36,007 bases of DNA from Intestinibacter bartlettii (GTDB lineage Bacteria; Bacillota; Clostridia; Peptostreptococcales; Peptostreptococcaceae), in contig NZ_JAHLOQ010000032.1 in assembly GCF_018917435.1 (NCBI RefSeq), forward strand, positions 1-36,007. Reading direction: 5' to 3'. The notes under the pieces were generated by a model, which did no database searches, was not told the DNA's origin, and saw nothing but the letters and a program-made list of their open reading frames with translations. The position numbers and the translations under genes were made by a program. Shown one piece after another: positions 1 to 8,464 of this stretch. Each line of letters starts with the position of its first letter. Positions within the stretch are counted from its first letter, which is position 1.

Positions 1-24
1 CATTTAACCGTAGGTTTCAACTTT

Positions 25-104
25 CTCGGCTCCTTTCTTTAGGGGGAATTTGTTTTGTGGTGAAACTATTGTAAACCCTAACGGGGTCGAGATTCAAATA
101 TAAA
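25..104 (+). promoter_or_regulatory. mtlA upstream region: possible stem and weak -10
   Basis: Bases 25-33 (CTCGGCTCC) can pair with 83-91 (GGGGTCGAG) over nine base pairs including G-U wobbles. GTTTCA at 14-19 is complementary to TGAAAC at 61-66. TATAAA at 99-104 is a plausible -10, but no recognisable -35 lies 16-18 bases upstream, as expected of an activator-dependent promoter such as those driven by MtlR. It is unclear whether the pairing acts in RNA or marks a protein site. The window starts here, so upstream sequence is missing. Confidence 0.3.
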
Positions 105-145
105 TAAGTTAACAAAACGAAAATATTTAAAAGGGGGAAATATTA

Positions 146-1924
146 ATGAGTGAAGCAACAGGAATCAAAACTCAAGTACAAAAACTAGGTAGAGCCCTAA
201 GTGGTATGGTAATGCCAAATATCGGAGCTTTTATAGCATGGGGATTCATAACAGCACTATTCATAGAAAAAGGTTGGTTTCCAAATGCACAATTAGCAGA
301 GATGGTAACACCTATGCTAAAATATGTTTTACCAGTATTAATAGGTTATACTGGTGGTAAAATGATAGCAGGTGACAGGGGTTCAGTAATTGGTGCAATA
401 GCTACAGTAGGTATAGTAGTTGGTGCAGGAGATACAACAATGTTAATTGGTGGTATGATAATGGGTCCACTTGGTGGATGGGTAATCAAAAAATTCGATG
501 AATTAGTAGATGGAAAAATACCATCAGGATTTGAAATGTTAGTAAACAACTTCTCAGTAGGTATATTAGGATTAATATTAGCAATAATAGGATTCTATGC
601 AATAGGACCAGTTGTAATAGCAGTAACATCAGTGTTACAAGCAGGGGTTGAATTCTTAGTTAAGAGAAATCTAATATTCTTAACTTCATTATTTATAGAA
701 CCAGCAAAAGTATTATTCTTAAATAACGCAATAAACCACGGTATATTATCACCTCTAGGAATAGAACAAGCAAAAGAAATGGGATCTTCAATAATGTTCT
801 TATTAGAAGCTAACCCAGGACCAGGACTTGGAGTATTATTAGCATATTGTATATTTGGAAAAGGTTCAAGTAAAGAATCTGCACCAGGTGCAGTAATAAT
901 CCACTTCTTGGGTGGTATACATGAAATATACTTCCCATACATATTAATGAATCCAGCATTAATATTAGCAGTAATGCTTGGTGGAGCTTCAGGAGTTTTA
1001 ACATTCTCAGTATTAGGAGCTGGATTAGTTGCAGCAGCATCTCCAGGTAGTATAATAGCAATATTAGCAATGACAGCAAAAGGTAAATATTTTGCAGTAA
1101 TAGCAGGGGTAGTAGTTGCAACAGTAGTATCATTCTTAGTATCATCAGTATTTGTAAAAAGAGCAGCAGCTAGAGATGAAGAACAAGATTTAGATGCAGC
1201 TCAAGCACAAATGAAAGATATGAAAGCACAATCTAAAAATCAAAAAGTTGAAAAACCAGAAGTTGTAGCAGCTAAAGAAGTAGCAGTATCAGATATTAAG
1301 AAAATAATATTTGCATGCGATGCAGGAATGGGATCAAGTGCAATGGGTGCAGCAAGATTCAAAGCAAGAATAAAAGATTTAGGTTTAGGAATAGAAGTAG
1401 AAGCAGCACCAGTTGATAATGTACCAGCAGATGCACAAATAGTAGTAACACATGAATCATTAGCAGAAAGAGCAAAAGCAAAATACGATAATATAGAAAT
1501 AATCGAAATTAAAAACTTCTTAAAAGATGAAAATATAGATGCATTATATAATAGATTAGCTAATGGAGGTTCAACTCAATCAATAAACACTGAAGTAGCA
1601 GCATCAGTTGATACAAAAGAAGTAGCAGTATCAGATATTAAGAAAATAATATTTGCATGTGATGCAGGAATGGGATCAAGTGCAATGGGTGCAGCAAGAT
1701 TCAAAGCAAGAATAAAAGACTTAGGTTTAGGAATAGAAGTGGCAGCAGCACCAGTTGATAATGTGCCATCAGATGCACAAATAGTAGTAACACATGAATC
1801 ATTAGCAGAAAGAGCAAGAGCAAAATACGATAATATAGAAATAATCGAAATTAAAAACTTCTTAAAGGACGAAAATATAGAAGGATTATATAACAGATTA
1901 GCTAGTGCAACAGTTAAAGCATAA
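146..1924 (+). CDS. mtlA: Mannitol-specific PTS EIICB with two tandem EIIB domains
   Basis: Membrane permease that imports mannitol and phosphorylates it to mannitol-1-phosphate. The hydrophobic EIIC domain covers about residues 15-340 and carries the GGIHE signature at 256-260. A charged Ala/Lys/Gln-rich linker follows to about 376. There are then two EIIB domains, 377-472 and 491-586, each with the phosphocysteine motif FACDAGMGSS (Cys391 and Cys505). Gram-positive MtlA proteins normally end after one EIIB at about 470-480 residues, so 592 is long by one domain. The copies are 96 residues each and differ at five positions. The start follows AAGGGGGAAA at 131-140. A terminator at 1998-2026 separates it from mtlR, so it is transcribed alone. 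The EIIA partner is MtlF, encoded downstream. Confidence 0.96.
   Translation: MSEATGIKTQVQKLGRALSGMVMPNIGAFIAWGFITALFIEKGWFPNAQLAEMVTPMLKYVLPVLIGYTGGKMIAGDRGSVIGAIATVGIVVGAGDTTMLIGGMIMGPLGGWVIKKFDELVDGKIPSGFEMLVNNFSVGILGLILAIIGFYAIGPVVIAVTSVLQAGVEFLVKRNLIFLTSLFIEPAKVLFLNNAINHGILSPLGIEQAKEMGSSIMFLLEANPGPGLGVLLAYCIFGKGSSKESAPGAVIIHFLGGIHEIYFPYILMNPALILAVMLGGASGVLTFSVLGAGLVAAASPGSIIAILAMTAKGKYFAVIAGVVVATVVSFLVSSVFVKRAAARDEEQDLDAAQAQMKDMKAQSKNQKVEKPEVVAAKEVAVSDIKKIIFACDAGMGSSAMGAARFKARIKDLGLGIEVEAAPVDNVPADAQIVVTHESLAERAKAKYDNIEIIEIKNFLKDENIDALYNRLANGGSTQSINTEVAASVDTKEVAVSDIKKIIFACDAGMGSSAMGAARFKARIKDLGLGIEVAAAPVDNVPSDAQIVVTHESLAERARAKYDNIEIIEIKNFLKDENIEGLYNRLASATVKA
1274..1561 (+). repeat. Intragenic direct repeat, copy 1 (EIIB domain)
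   Basis: This 288-base unit encodes the first EIIB domain of MtlA. It recurs at 1616-1903, 342 bases downstream. By eye I count 12 base differences, seven of them silent, between the two copies. Confidence 0.95.
1616..1903 (+). repeat. Intragenic direct repeat, copy 2 (EIIB domain)
   Basis: Second copy of the unit at 1274-1561. The amino-acid changes are E to A, A to S, K to R, D to E and A to G. All lie outside the phosphocysteine loop, so both domains should be able to carry phosphate. Confidence 0.95.
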
Positions 1925-1997
1925 ATATAATAAATAACTGGGTATACGGGATATTAGACATATACAATAATGTAACCATAATAAATTGAAATTTTAC

Positions 1998-2026
1998 AGC
2001 CATGGCAATGCCATGGCTTATTTTTA
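1998..2026 (+). terminator. Rho-independent terminator after mtlA
   Basis: Perfect nine-base stem AGCCATGGC / GCCATGGCT (1998-2006 and 2010-2018) with a three-base loop, followed by TATTTTTAT. Confidence 0.9.
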
Positions 2027-2052
2027 TACTATTAAATTAATAGATAAGGTTA

Positions 2053-2094
2053 GAAAAAACTATATTATATACAGATGTTAAATATAGTTTTTTC
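2053..2094. terminator. Terminator-like hairpin between mtlA and mtlR
   Basis: Perfect 14-base inverted repeat (2053-2066 and 2081-2094, loop 14). Its arms contain a run of six A on one side and six T on the other, so it could end transcripts on either strand. It may back up the mtlA terminator. Confidence 0.5.
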
Positions 2095-2098
2095 CATA

Positions 2099-2127
2099 TT
2101 GTAGATAAATTTTATTTATAGTATAAT
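2099..2127 (+). promoter_or_regulatory. Candidate sigma-A promoter for mtlR-mtlF-mtlD
   Basis: TTGTAG (2099-2104), 17-base spacer, TATAAT (2122-2127). If used, it gives a leader of about 240 bases before mtlR. Two small hairpins, 2125-2144 and 2142-2161, lie at or just after the expected start. A second possible -10 (TATAAA, 2331-2336) lies nearer the gene but lacks a good -35. Confidence 0.5.
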
Positions 2128-2197
2128 CCCACAAAAAGGGGATTAATGCTAAGGCATTAATATATAACAAAATAAAAGATAAATTAAAGGTGACTTC

Positions 2198-2257
2198 ATG
2201 ACGAAAATTAAAAATACAAAAATGTCATTAAATAAAAATTTTTGTATAACCAAGTAA
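2198..2257 (+). CDS. Possible 19-residue leader peptide ahead of mtlR
   Basis: ATG at 2198 follows AAAGGTGA (2186-2193) at good spacing and opens a frame for MTKIKNTKMSLNKNFCITK, ending at TAA 2255-2257. The stop codon touches the TGTCAC palindrome. It has no recognisable family. Its Lys/Asn-rich content is what AT-rich DNA gives by chance, so the good ribosome binding site is the main support. Confidence 0.25.
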   Translation: MTKIKNTKMSLNKNFCITK

Positions 2258-2279
2258 TGTCACGAACTTTAGTGACATT
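2256..2279. promoter_or_regulatory. Perfect palindrome, candidate MtlR operator or leader hairpin
   Basis: AATGTCAC (2256-2263) and GTGACATT (2272-2279) are perfect inverted repeats around eight bases. Further TGTCA half-sites lie at 2221-2229 and 2351-2358. The described Bacillus MtlR site is also built from a GNCACA-type inverted repeat, but its spacing differs, so autoregulation by MtlR is only an inference. Confidence 0.4.
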
Positions 2280-2374
2280 GTAGCAATATCAATTGATTGA
2301 TAGCACTGGGTTGCTTTGCTAAAATTAAAGTATAAATAAAAACAAGTTAGGATGTCACTAATAAAGGGGACAAA

Positions 2375-4525
2375 ATGAAAAAGAAAAAGATTAGCTCTAG
2401 ACAAAAACAAATTATATTGATTCTAGCACAAAATCATTCAAATGAATCCATAACTATCTCAGATATAGCAAAGGAACTAAATATAAGTACCAGAACTGTA
2501 TTAAGAGATATGTCAAACATAGAAAACTGGCTAGATGAAAATGATTTTAAGTTTGTAAAAAAACCAGGGGTAGGGCTCTATTTAGATGAGACATTAGATA
2601 ACAAACAATTTATAATAGAACTCTTACAAGAAGAGAAAATTGAAAAAAGCTATACAAAAGAAGAAAGAAAAAGATTTATACTATCAAATCTTTTAACATC
2701 TTCAGAACCAATTAAATCCTACTATTTTTATAAATCATTAAAAATATCAGAGGGCACTTTGAATAATGACTTTATAGATATAGAAGAATGGTTAGAGGAT
2801 TTTGATATTAAACTTATAAGAAAACCAGGCACTGGAATTTATGTTGAGGGTTCAGAAAAAGATATAAGAAGTGCACAAGTAAGACTTATATACAATTCTT
2901 TTGAAGAACAAGAATTGATAAATTTAGTTAAAAATGTTGGTAATAATATTCAAGCTAACAACATAATTGAAATTTCTAGTGAAAATAGGTTACTTAATTT
3001 AATAGATAAATCAATAATTAAAAAAGTGGAGAGTGCATTATCTCAATCTATAAAAGAAACAAGTTTAAAAATATCAGATAGTGCATTTATAGGATTAGTT
3101 GTACATATATCTTTGGCAATACAAAGACTGAAAAATGGAGAAACAATCTCTATGGAGGAAGATGTTTTAAATGAATTGAAATGTATAGAACAATTTAAGA
3201 CAGCAACAAAAATAGCACAACAAATAGGAGATGAGTTTGGCATAGAAGTACCTACTGATGAAATTGGATATATAACGATGCACTTAAGAGGATCTAAATT
3301 GAGATTAGAGACAAAGGACCATAATTTTAGTTTAGATGACGTAGAATTAATGAATATATCAAAAAAGTTAATTGAATTAGCAACGGATGAATTTGGATTT
3401 GATTTTAGTAGTGATAAAAGATTGCTAAATGATTTGGTAAATCATCTGACACCATCTCTTTGTAGAATGAAAATGGGAATGGATATAAGAAACCCACTAC
3501 TAGACCAAATAAAAACAGAATACAAAGATGTTTATGATGGAGTAGCTAATATCATATATATCATAAAAGAAAAATTAGATATTGATGATATTCCAGAATC
3601 TGAAATAGCTTACTTGGCAATGCACTTTGGTTCTTGTATGGAAAGAAACTTAATAGAAGATGTAGAGATAAGGGCCGTTGCATGTTGTCCAACAGGAATA
3701 GGAACATCAAGATTTTTAATGACACAATTACAAAAGAAATTCTCTAATTTAAAAATGCTAGATACAATATCAGCTATTAACATAAATGAGGAATTTCTTA
3801 AAGAGCAAGGCATAGATTTAATAGTATCGACTGTAGAATTAGAGTCATCTATAAAAACTATAGTTGTAAGTCCGCTGTTAAATTTAGATGATGTAAAAAA
3901 AATTAGACATATATTAAGAAAAATAGCTAAAGACAAAGTATTTAAAAGAGATATAAGGGCATCTCAACCAATACAGAAACATAAAAATAAGCAAGTTGAA
4001 AAAGATGAAGTTATGGATTTCATGACAATGAGTGGTAATATAGTTGAATTTTTTAAATCTATAGAAGTTCATGAAGATGTGGAATGTGATGATTTAGAAG
4101 AGTTGATTAATTATAGCAGTTTTATATTCGCAAAGGATAGTAAATCAGCATTACGAATTCAGAAGGATTTAAAAAGAAGAATCAACATATCAACGCCATT
4201 TGTCGATGGAATCAATATAGCTTTACTTCACTGTATGACATCAGAAGTTGAAAACATAAGATATGCATCTATCAGATTATCAAAAGAAATTATGATAGAT
4301 GAAGAAAATAGGACAAAATATGCTCTGTTTATGTTGATACCAAAAGAAGCAAAAGATTATCAAAGAGAACTTCTTAGTAATATAAGTGAAAACTTAATTG
4401 AAGATGATAAATTTGTAGATTGTATCAAACATGGCGATAGAGAAGACATCAAGGGGAACTTTAAATCTATAGTATTAGATTTTTATATAAGAAAGATGAA
4501 AGTATTGTCACAAAAAATAGATTAA
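2375..4525 (+). CDS. mtlR: MtlR, PRD-containing transcriptional activator of mannitol genes
   Basis: A BglG/MtlR-family regulator whose DNA binding is tuned by PTS phosphorylation. An N-terminal helix-turn-helix spans about residues 8-48, with a second (Mga-type) HTH near 105-150. PRD1 carries His244 and His303. PRD2 carries His357 and His417. An EIIB-like domain follows with CCPTGIGTS (Cys437/Cys438), and an EIIA-like domain is C-terminal (about 550-700) with His619 in IALLHC. These match the PRD2 histidines, EIIB cysteine and EIIA histidine known to be phosphorylated in Bacillus MtlR. Its 716 residues are close to the family norm. The ATG follows AAGGGG. mtlF begins 26 bases downstream, so mtlR, mtlF and mtlD are probably cotranscribed. 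It likely activates mtlA as well as its own unit. Confidence 0.93.
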   Translation: MKKKKISSRQKQIILILAQNHSNESITISDIAKELNISTRTVLRDMSNIENWLDENDFKFVKKPGVGLYLDETLDNKQFIIELLQEEKIEKSYTKEERKRFILSNLLTSSEPIKSYYFYKSLKISEGTLNNDFIDIEEWLEDFDIKLIRKPGTGIYVEGSEKDIRSAQVRLIYNSFEEQELINLVKNVGNNIQANNIIEISSENRLLNLIDKSIIKKVESALSQSIKETSLKISDSAFIGLVVHISLAIQRLKNGETISMEEDVLNELKCIEQFKTATKIAQQIGDEFGIEVPTDEIGYITMHLRGSKLRLETKDHNFSLDDVELMNISKKLIELATDEFGFDFSSDKRLLNDLVNHLTPSLCRMKMGMDIRNPLLDQIKTEYKDVYDGVANIIYIIKEKLDIDDIPESEIAYLAMHFGSCMERNLIEDVEIRAVACCPTGIGTSRFLMTQLQKKFSNLKMLDTISAININEEFLKEQGIDLIVSTVELESSIKTIVVSPLLNLDDVKKIRHILRKIAKDKVFKRDIRASQPIQKHKNKQVEKDEVMDFMTMSGNIVEFFKSIEVHEDVECDDLEELINYSSFIFAKDSKSALRIQKDLKRRINISTPFVDGINIALLHCMTSEVENIRYASIRLSKEIMIDEENRTKYALFMLIPKEAKDYQRELLSNISENLIEDDKFVDCIKHGDREDIKGNFKSIVLDFYIRKMKVLSQKID

Positions 4526-4551
4526 AAAAGGGATATTAGGAGGAATTTGTA

Positions 4552-4974
4552 ATGAGTAATGTATTAGTAAAAGAAAACATAGTATTAGGGTTAGATTCAG
4601 TAACAAGAGAAGAAAGTATAGTTTTAGCAGGTAAAAAACTAGTTGAAAGAGGATATGTTAACGAAGGTTACGTAGATGCAATGCTTGAAAGAGAAAAAAC
4701 TATGAGTACTAATATGGGATTAGGATTTGCAATACCACACGGAGTAAATGAAGCTAAAAAAGAAATAAAAGAATCAGGAATAGTAATTTTACAATTCCCA
4801 AATGGAGTAGAATACGGCGATAGCACAGTTTACTTAGTAATAGGAATAGCAGGAAAAGGTAATGAACATTTAGATATATTATCAAAAATAGCAATATCTT
4901 TAGATGACGAATTAGTAGAAAAATTAAAAGATTCAACAAATGTAGATGATTTCTTAAATATATTTGCAGAATAA
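4552..4974 (+). CDS. mtlF: Mannitol-specific PTS EIIA component
   Basis: Soluble phosphocarrier that takes phosphate from HPr and passes it to the EIIB cysteine of MtlA. The active-site motif GLGFAIPHG places the phosphohistidine at His63. The 140-residue length is normal for a free-standing EIIA of the mannitol/fructose type. AGGAGG lies just upstream of the ATG. It sits between mtlR and mtlD, which fixes its substrate as mannitol. This one EIIA would have to serve both EIIB domains of MtlA. Confidence 0.95.
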   Translation: MSNVLVKENIVLGLDSVTREESIVLAGKKLVERGYVNEGYVDAMLEREKTMSTNMGLGFAIPHGVNEAKKEIKESGIVILQFPNGVEYGDSTVYLVIGIAGKGNEHLDILSKIAISLDDELVEKLKDSTNVDDFLNIFAE

Positions 4975-5026
4975 TAAAATAAGTAATATAAGGCGAAAAA
5001 GTATAAGATTTAGGGGGATATAAATA

Positions 5027-6184
5027 ATGAAAAAGGCTATACAATTTGGAGCAGGAAATATTGGTAGAGGTTTTATAGGCGGATTACTATCAAATGCAGG
5101 ATATCATGTAGTATTTGCAGATGTTAATGAAGCAATATTAAATGGAATAAATAATGAAAAAGAATATAAAATACTTGTCAAAGATGTAGAATGTTTTGAA
5201 CAAACAATAACTAATATAAGTGCTGTTTCATCAATATCAGATGATATCATAAAAGAAATAGAAGAAGCTGAAATAATAACTACAGCAGTTGGACCATTAG
5301 TATTAAAAAGAATAGCACCAACAATAGCTAAAGGTATACAAGCAAGAAAAAATCATGAAAATAAAAACTACTTAAATATAATAGCTTGTGAAAATGCAGT
5401 AGGGGCTACAGCAATATTAAAAGAAGAAGTAGTAAAAGCTTTAAATGAAGAAGAAATAGCATATATGGAAGAATACATAGGATTCCCTAACTGTTCAGTA
5501 GACAGAATAGTGCCACCTTGTACTAATGAAAATCCTTTAGATGTTACAGTAGAAAACTTCTATGAATGGAATGTTGAAGAAGCTAAGATCAAAGGTGAAG
5601 TACCACAAATAGAAGGTATGAACTTAGTTGGAGATCTTATAGCTTATGTTGAACGTAAACTATTCACATTAAACACAGGACATGCTATAACTGCATACTT
5701 AGGATATCTTGCAGGATATAAAACAGTAGATGAAAGTATAAAAGATGAAAAAATAGCAACAATAGTAAAAGCTGCTATGCAAGAAAGTGGACAAGGACTA
5801 GTTAAAAAACATGGACTAGATTTAGAAGCTCACTACAAATACATAGATAAAATATTAAATAGATTTAAAAATCCATACTTAAATGATGATGTAAAAAGAG
5901 TTGGTAGAGAACCACTTAGAAAATTAGGTGCAAAAGATAGATTAGTAAATCCATTAATGACAGCAAAGTCTTATGGAATAGCTGTAGATAATTTAATTAT
6001 AGGTATTGGAGCTGCTCTTCATTATGACAACTCAGAAGATGCACAAAGTGTTGAATTACAACAAACAATAAAAGATTTAGGTGTTAAAGAAGCCGTTAAA
6101 AAAGTTTCAGGAATAGAAGATGAAGAATTATTAAATGCTATCGAAGGCGCTTATCAAAAATTAACAAGCAAACAATTAGCTTAA
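5027..6184 (+). CDS. mtlD: Mannitol-1-phosphate 5-dehydrogenase
   Basis: NAD-dependent oxidation of mannitol-1-phosphate to fructose-6-phosphate, feeding glycolysis. An N-terminal Rossmann fold starts with FGAGNIGRG (residues 7-15), and D32 in FADVN follows the second strand, as expected for NAD specificity. The polyol long-chain dehydrogenase signature K-x4-N-x2-H is present as KLFTLNTGH (K211, N216, H219). Its 385 residues match the family. It is the last gene of the mannitol unit, 52 bases after mtlF, with an AGGGGG ribosome binding site. A strong terminator follows. Confidence 0.96.
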   Translation: MKKAIQFGAGNIGRGFIGGLLSNAGYHVVFADVNEAILNGINNEKEYKILVKDVECFEQTITNISAVSSISDDIIKEIEEAEIITTAVGPLVLKRIAPTIAKGIQARKNHENKNYLNIIACENAVGATAILKEEVVKALNEEEIAYMEEYIGFPNCSVDRIVPPCTNENPLDVTVENFYEWNVEEAKIKGEVPQIEGMNLVGDLIAYVERKLFTLNTGHAITAYLGYLAGYKTVDESIKDEKIATIVKAAMQESGQGLVKKHGLDLEAHYKYIDKILNRFKNPYLNDDVKRVGREPLRKLGAKDRLVNPLMTAKSYGIAVDNLIIGIGAALHYDNSEDAQSVELQQTIKDLGVKEAVKKVSGIEDEELLNAIEGAYQKLTSKQLA

Positions 6185-6217
6185 TATTTTATTAAATATA
6201 GATGTTATCCTAAATAA

Positions 6218-6249
6218 AAACTGTTCATATTTATATGAGCAGTTTTTTT
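6218..6249 (+). terminator. Terminator after mtlD
   Basis: Thirteen-base-pair stem with one G-U pair (6218-6230 and 6233-6245), two-base loop, then seven T from 6243. It ends the mannitol unit. Confidence 0.92.
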
Positions 6250-6328
6250 GAGGTTAAAAAATAATCACGTTTAAAAACAATAAATCTGTAGATACTTTAA
6301 ATAAAGATAAATTTGAGGGGGCTTTAGT

Positions 6329-7060
6329 ATGAAATTATTTAAATTAATAATATGTTTCTTTGTGATAGTTTTATCTTTATTTAGTGCAATTGTAGTGTAT
6401 GGACAACAAAATCAAACAGAATGGATACCTAAATTTATAGAAAGCTTTGAAATGACAGATTCTAACTTTAAATTCTATAACATAAAATCGAGTGTACTAA
6501 TAGAAAAAGACATAGATATAGACGAATTAGAAGGCATTTGTGTAGGAATAGCACGAAATTTAGGCTATAATGCTGATGAATTGTGTCTAAAAAAACAAAA
6601 AACTGAAATATATGTAAATTATAATGATAAAAATACAGGTATTTCAATAGTTGGAGTCAAAAAAAATTCAAAAGAATTCTATATAATAGTTGACATATTA
6701 AATAATAAAGTATATAAAAATATAGAGAATATTTACGATAAATTAGAAAATGAACTAAAGAAGTATTCTAATGATGTAAATATTAATATTTGTATAGCTG
6801 GAGAGTATACAAAAAAATTAAAAAACACTAAAATTAGTGATATTTTACAAAAAATATTATATAATATGTATGCTGAAAAAATTGATGATATAGAGGAAGA
6901 AAACTTTTTATCAGTAAATGCATATAGTAAATTATTAAAAGAAAATAACTTGAAATATTTAGATAGAGAAATGAACTTGAATATAGGAATTAGGTATAGC
7001 GAAGATGATGATAGAACGATGATATATATGGCTACACCTATAATAAAAATAGATTATTAG
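6329..7060 (+). CDS. YwmB-like exported protein
   Basis: A 243-residue protein with an N-terminal hydrophobic segment (about residues 4-25, [20 protein letters not shown]), read as a signal peptide or anchor. The rest is hydrophilic, so it should lie outside the membrane. Assignment to the YwmB family (a fold resembling TATA-box-binding protein, function unknown) rests mainly on position: in Bacillus subtilis ywmB directly precedes murAA and spoIID, the same order as here. The length fits. It is preceded by GAGGGGG and ends 19 bases before murA, suggesting cotranscription. I see no catalytic motif. Confidence 0.7.
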   Translation: MKLFKLIICFFVIVLSLFSAIVVYGQQNQTEWIPKFIESFEMTDSNFKFYNIKSSVLIEKDIDIDELEGICVGIARNLGYNADELCLKKQKTEIYVNYNDKNTGISIVGVKKNSKEFYIIVDILNNKVYKNIENIYDKLENELKKYSNDVNINICIAGEYTKKLKNTKISDILQKILYNMYAEKIDDIEEENFLSVNAYSKLLKENNLKYLDREMNLNIGIRYSEDDDRTMIYMATPIIKIDY

Positions 7061-7079
7061 ATTGAGGAGAGACATATTT

Positions 7080-8333
7080 ATGGCTAAAATAATTGTAAAG
7101 AAAAGTAACCCACTTAAAGGTAACGTTAGAATAGATGGAGCAAAAAATGCAGTATTACCAATAATAGCTGCAACATTATTAGTAAAAGGAAAAACAGTTT
7201 TACACGAAGTACCAGATTTAACTGATGTACACGTAATATCAGATTTAATAAGACACCTTGGTGCGGAAGTTGAATACAAAGATAAAACTTTAACAGTAGA
7301 TGCAAGTAACTTAACTACTTGTGAAGCGCCATATGAACTAGTAAGAAAAATGAGAGCATCTTTCTTTGTAATGGGACCATTACTTGCTAGATTTAATCAA
7401 ACTAAGATATCAATGCCAGGGGGATGTTCAATAGGAACAAGACCAATAGACCTACACTTAAAAGGATTTAAAGCTTTAGGTGCAGACATAATAATGGATC
7501 ATGGATTTGTAGAAGCTAAAGCAGATAAATTAGTTGGATCTAAATTATATTTAGATTTCCCATCTGTTGGAGCAACTGAAAATATAATGATGGCTGCAGT
7601 ACTTGCAGAAGGAACTACTATAATCGAAAACGCAGCTGAAGAACCAGAGATAGTAGATTTAGCTAACTTCTTAAATGAAATGGGAGCAGACGTTAAAGGA
7701 GCAGGTACAAACACTATAAGAATAAAAGGTGTTAAAGAATTAAAAGGAACTGAACATGATGTTATACCAGACAGAATAGAAGCTGCAACTTACATGGTTG
7801 CTGCAGCTATGACAAAAGGTGATATAACAGTTGAAAATGTATTAGTTGAACACTTAAAACCAGTAACAGCTAAATTAATAGAAGCTGGTTGTAAAGTTGA
7901 AGAAATGGACAATTCAATAAGAGTAGTTGGACCAGAAAAATTAAAAGCAGTAGATGTAAAAACTCTACCACACCCAGGATTCCCTACAGACGTTCAAGCT
8001 CAAATTATGGCTATGCTTACAGTTGCTAGAGGAACTGGAGTTGTAATAGAGACAGTATTCGAAAATAGATTTATGCACGTTGCAGAATTCAACAGAATGG
8101 GTGCAGATATTAAAATAGAAGGAAGAACAGCTGTAGTTAAAGGTGTTGACCAACTTTATGGTGCAAATGTAAACGCAACTGACTTAAGAGCAGGAGCAGC
8201 GCTTATATTATGTGGACTTATAGCTGAAGGAGAAACACAAATAGGTGAAATTTATCACATCCAAAGAGGATACGTTGATATAGATAAGAAGATAAGAGCT
8301 TTAGGTGGTAATATAGAAATAGTAGAAGACTAA
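7080..8333 (+). CDS. murA: UDP-N-acetylglucosamine 1-carboxyvinyltransferase
   Basis: First committed step of peptidoglycan synthesis: transfer of enolpyruvate from PEP to UDP-GlcNAc. K22-N23 in GAKNAVLP and the catalytic Cys116 in [11 protein letters not shown] are present, so the enzyme should be fosfomycin-sensitive in principle. The C-terminal [14 protein letters not shown] is typical of the family. I start it at ATG 7080 ([10 protein letters not shown], 417 residues), because GAGGAGA at 7064-7070 sits at correct spacing. An in-frame TTG at 7062 would add six residues but has no ribosome binding site. It is placed between ywmB and spoIID as in Bacillus. Confidence 0.96.
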   Translation: MAKIIVKKSNPLKGNVRIDGAKNAVLPIIAATLLVKGKTVLHEVPDLTDVHVISDLIRHLGAEVEYKDKTLTVDASNLTTCEAPYELVRKMRASFFVMGPLLARFNQTKISMPGGCSIGTRPIDLHLKGFKALGADIIMDHGFVEAKADKLVGSKLYLDFPSVGATENIMMAAVLAEGTTIIENAAEEPEIVDLANFLNEMGADVKGAGTNTIRIKGVKELKGTEHDVIPDRIEAATYMVAAAMTKGDITVENVLVEHLKPVTAKLIEAGCKVEEMDNSIRVVGPEKLKAVDVKTLPHPGFPTDVQAQIMAMLTVARGTGVVIETVFENRFMHVAEFNRMGADIKIEGRTAVVKGVDQLYGANVNATDLRAGAALILCGLIAEGETQIGEIYHIQRGYVDIDKKIRALGGNIEIVED

Positions 8334-8400
8334 TATCTACTTAAACCATATAAAGTTTGTATTAAACTATCGACAGAAATTAATAAGACAGTTTAGACAG

Positions 8401-8429
8401 GAATAAATACTCAGGTTTTTTCATATATT
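8401..8429 (+). promoter_or_regulatory. Candidate sigma-E-type promoter of spoIID
   Basis: GAATAAA (8401-8407), 14 bases, CATATATT (8422-8429). The -10 resembles the sigma-E consensus CATACANT and the spacing is right. The -35 is a weaker match. spoIID is a mother-cell gene in known spore formers. Confidence 0.35.
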
Positions 8430-8464
8430 TATGCAAATAGTAAATCTATGGAGGCATTAATTAT

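Noticed and set aside
810-1145. Leucine-rich minus-strand reading frame inside mtlA
   Set aside because: It is a low-complexity shadow of the hydrophobic EIIC coding region, with no plausible start signal.
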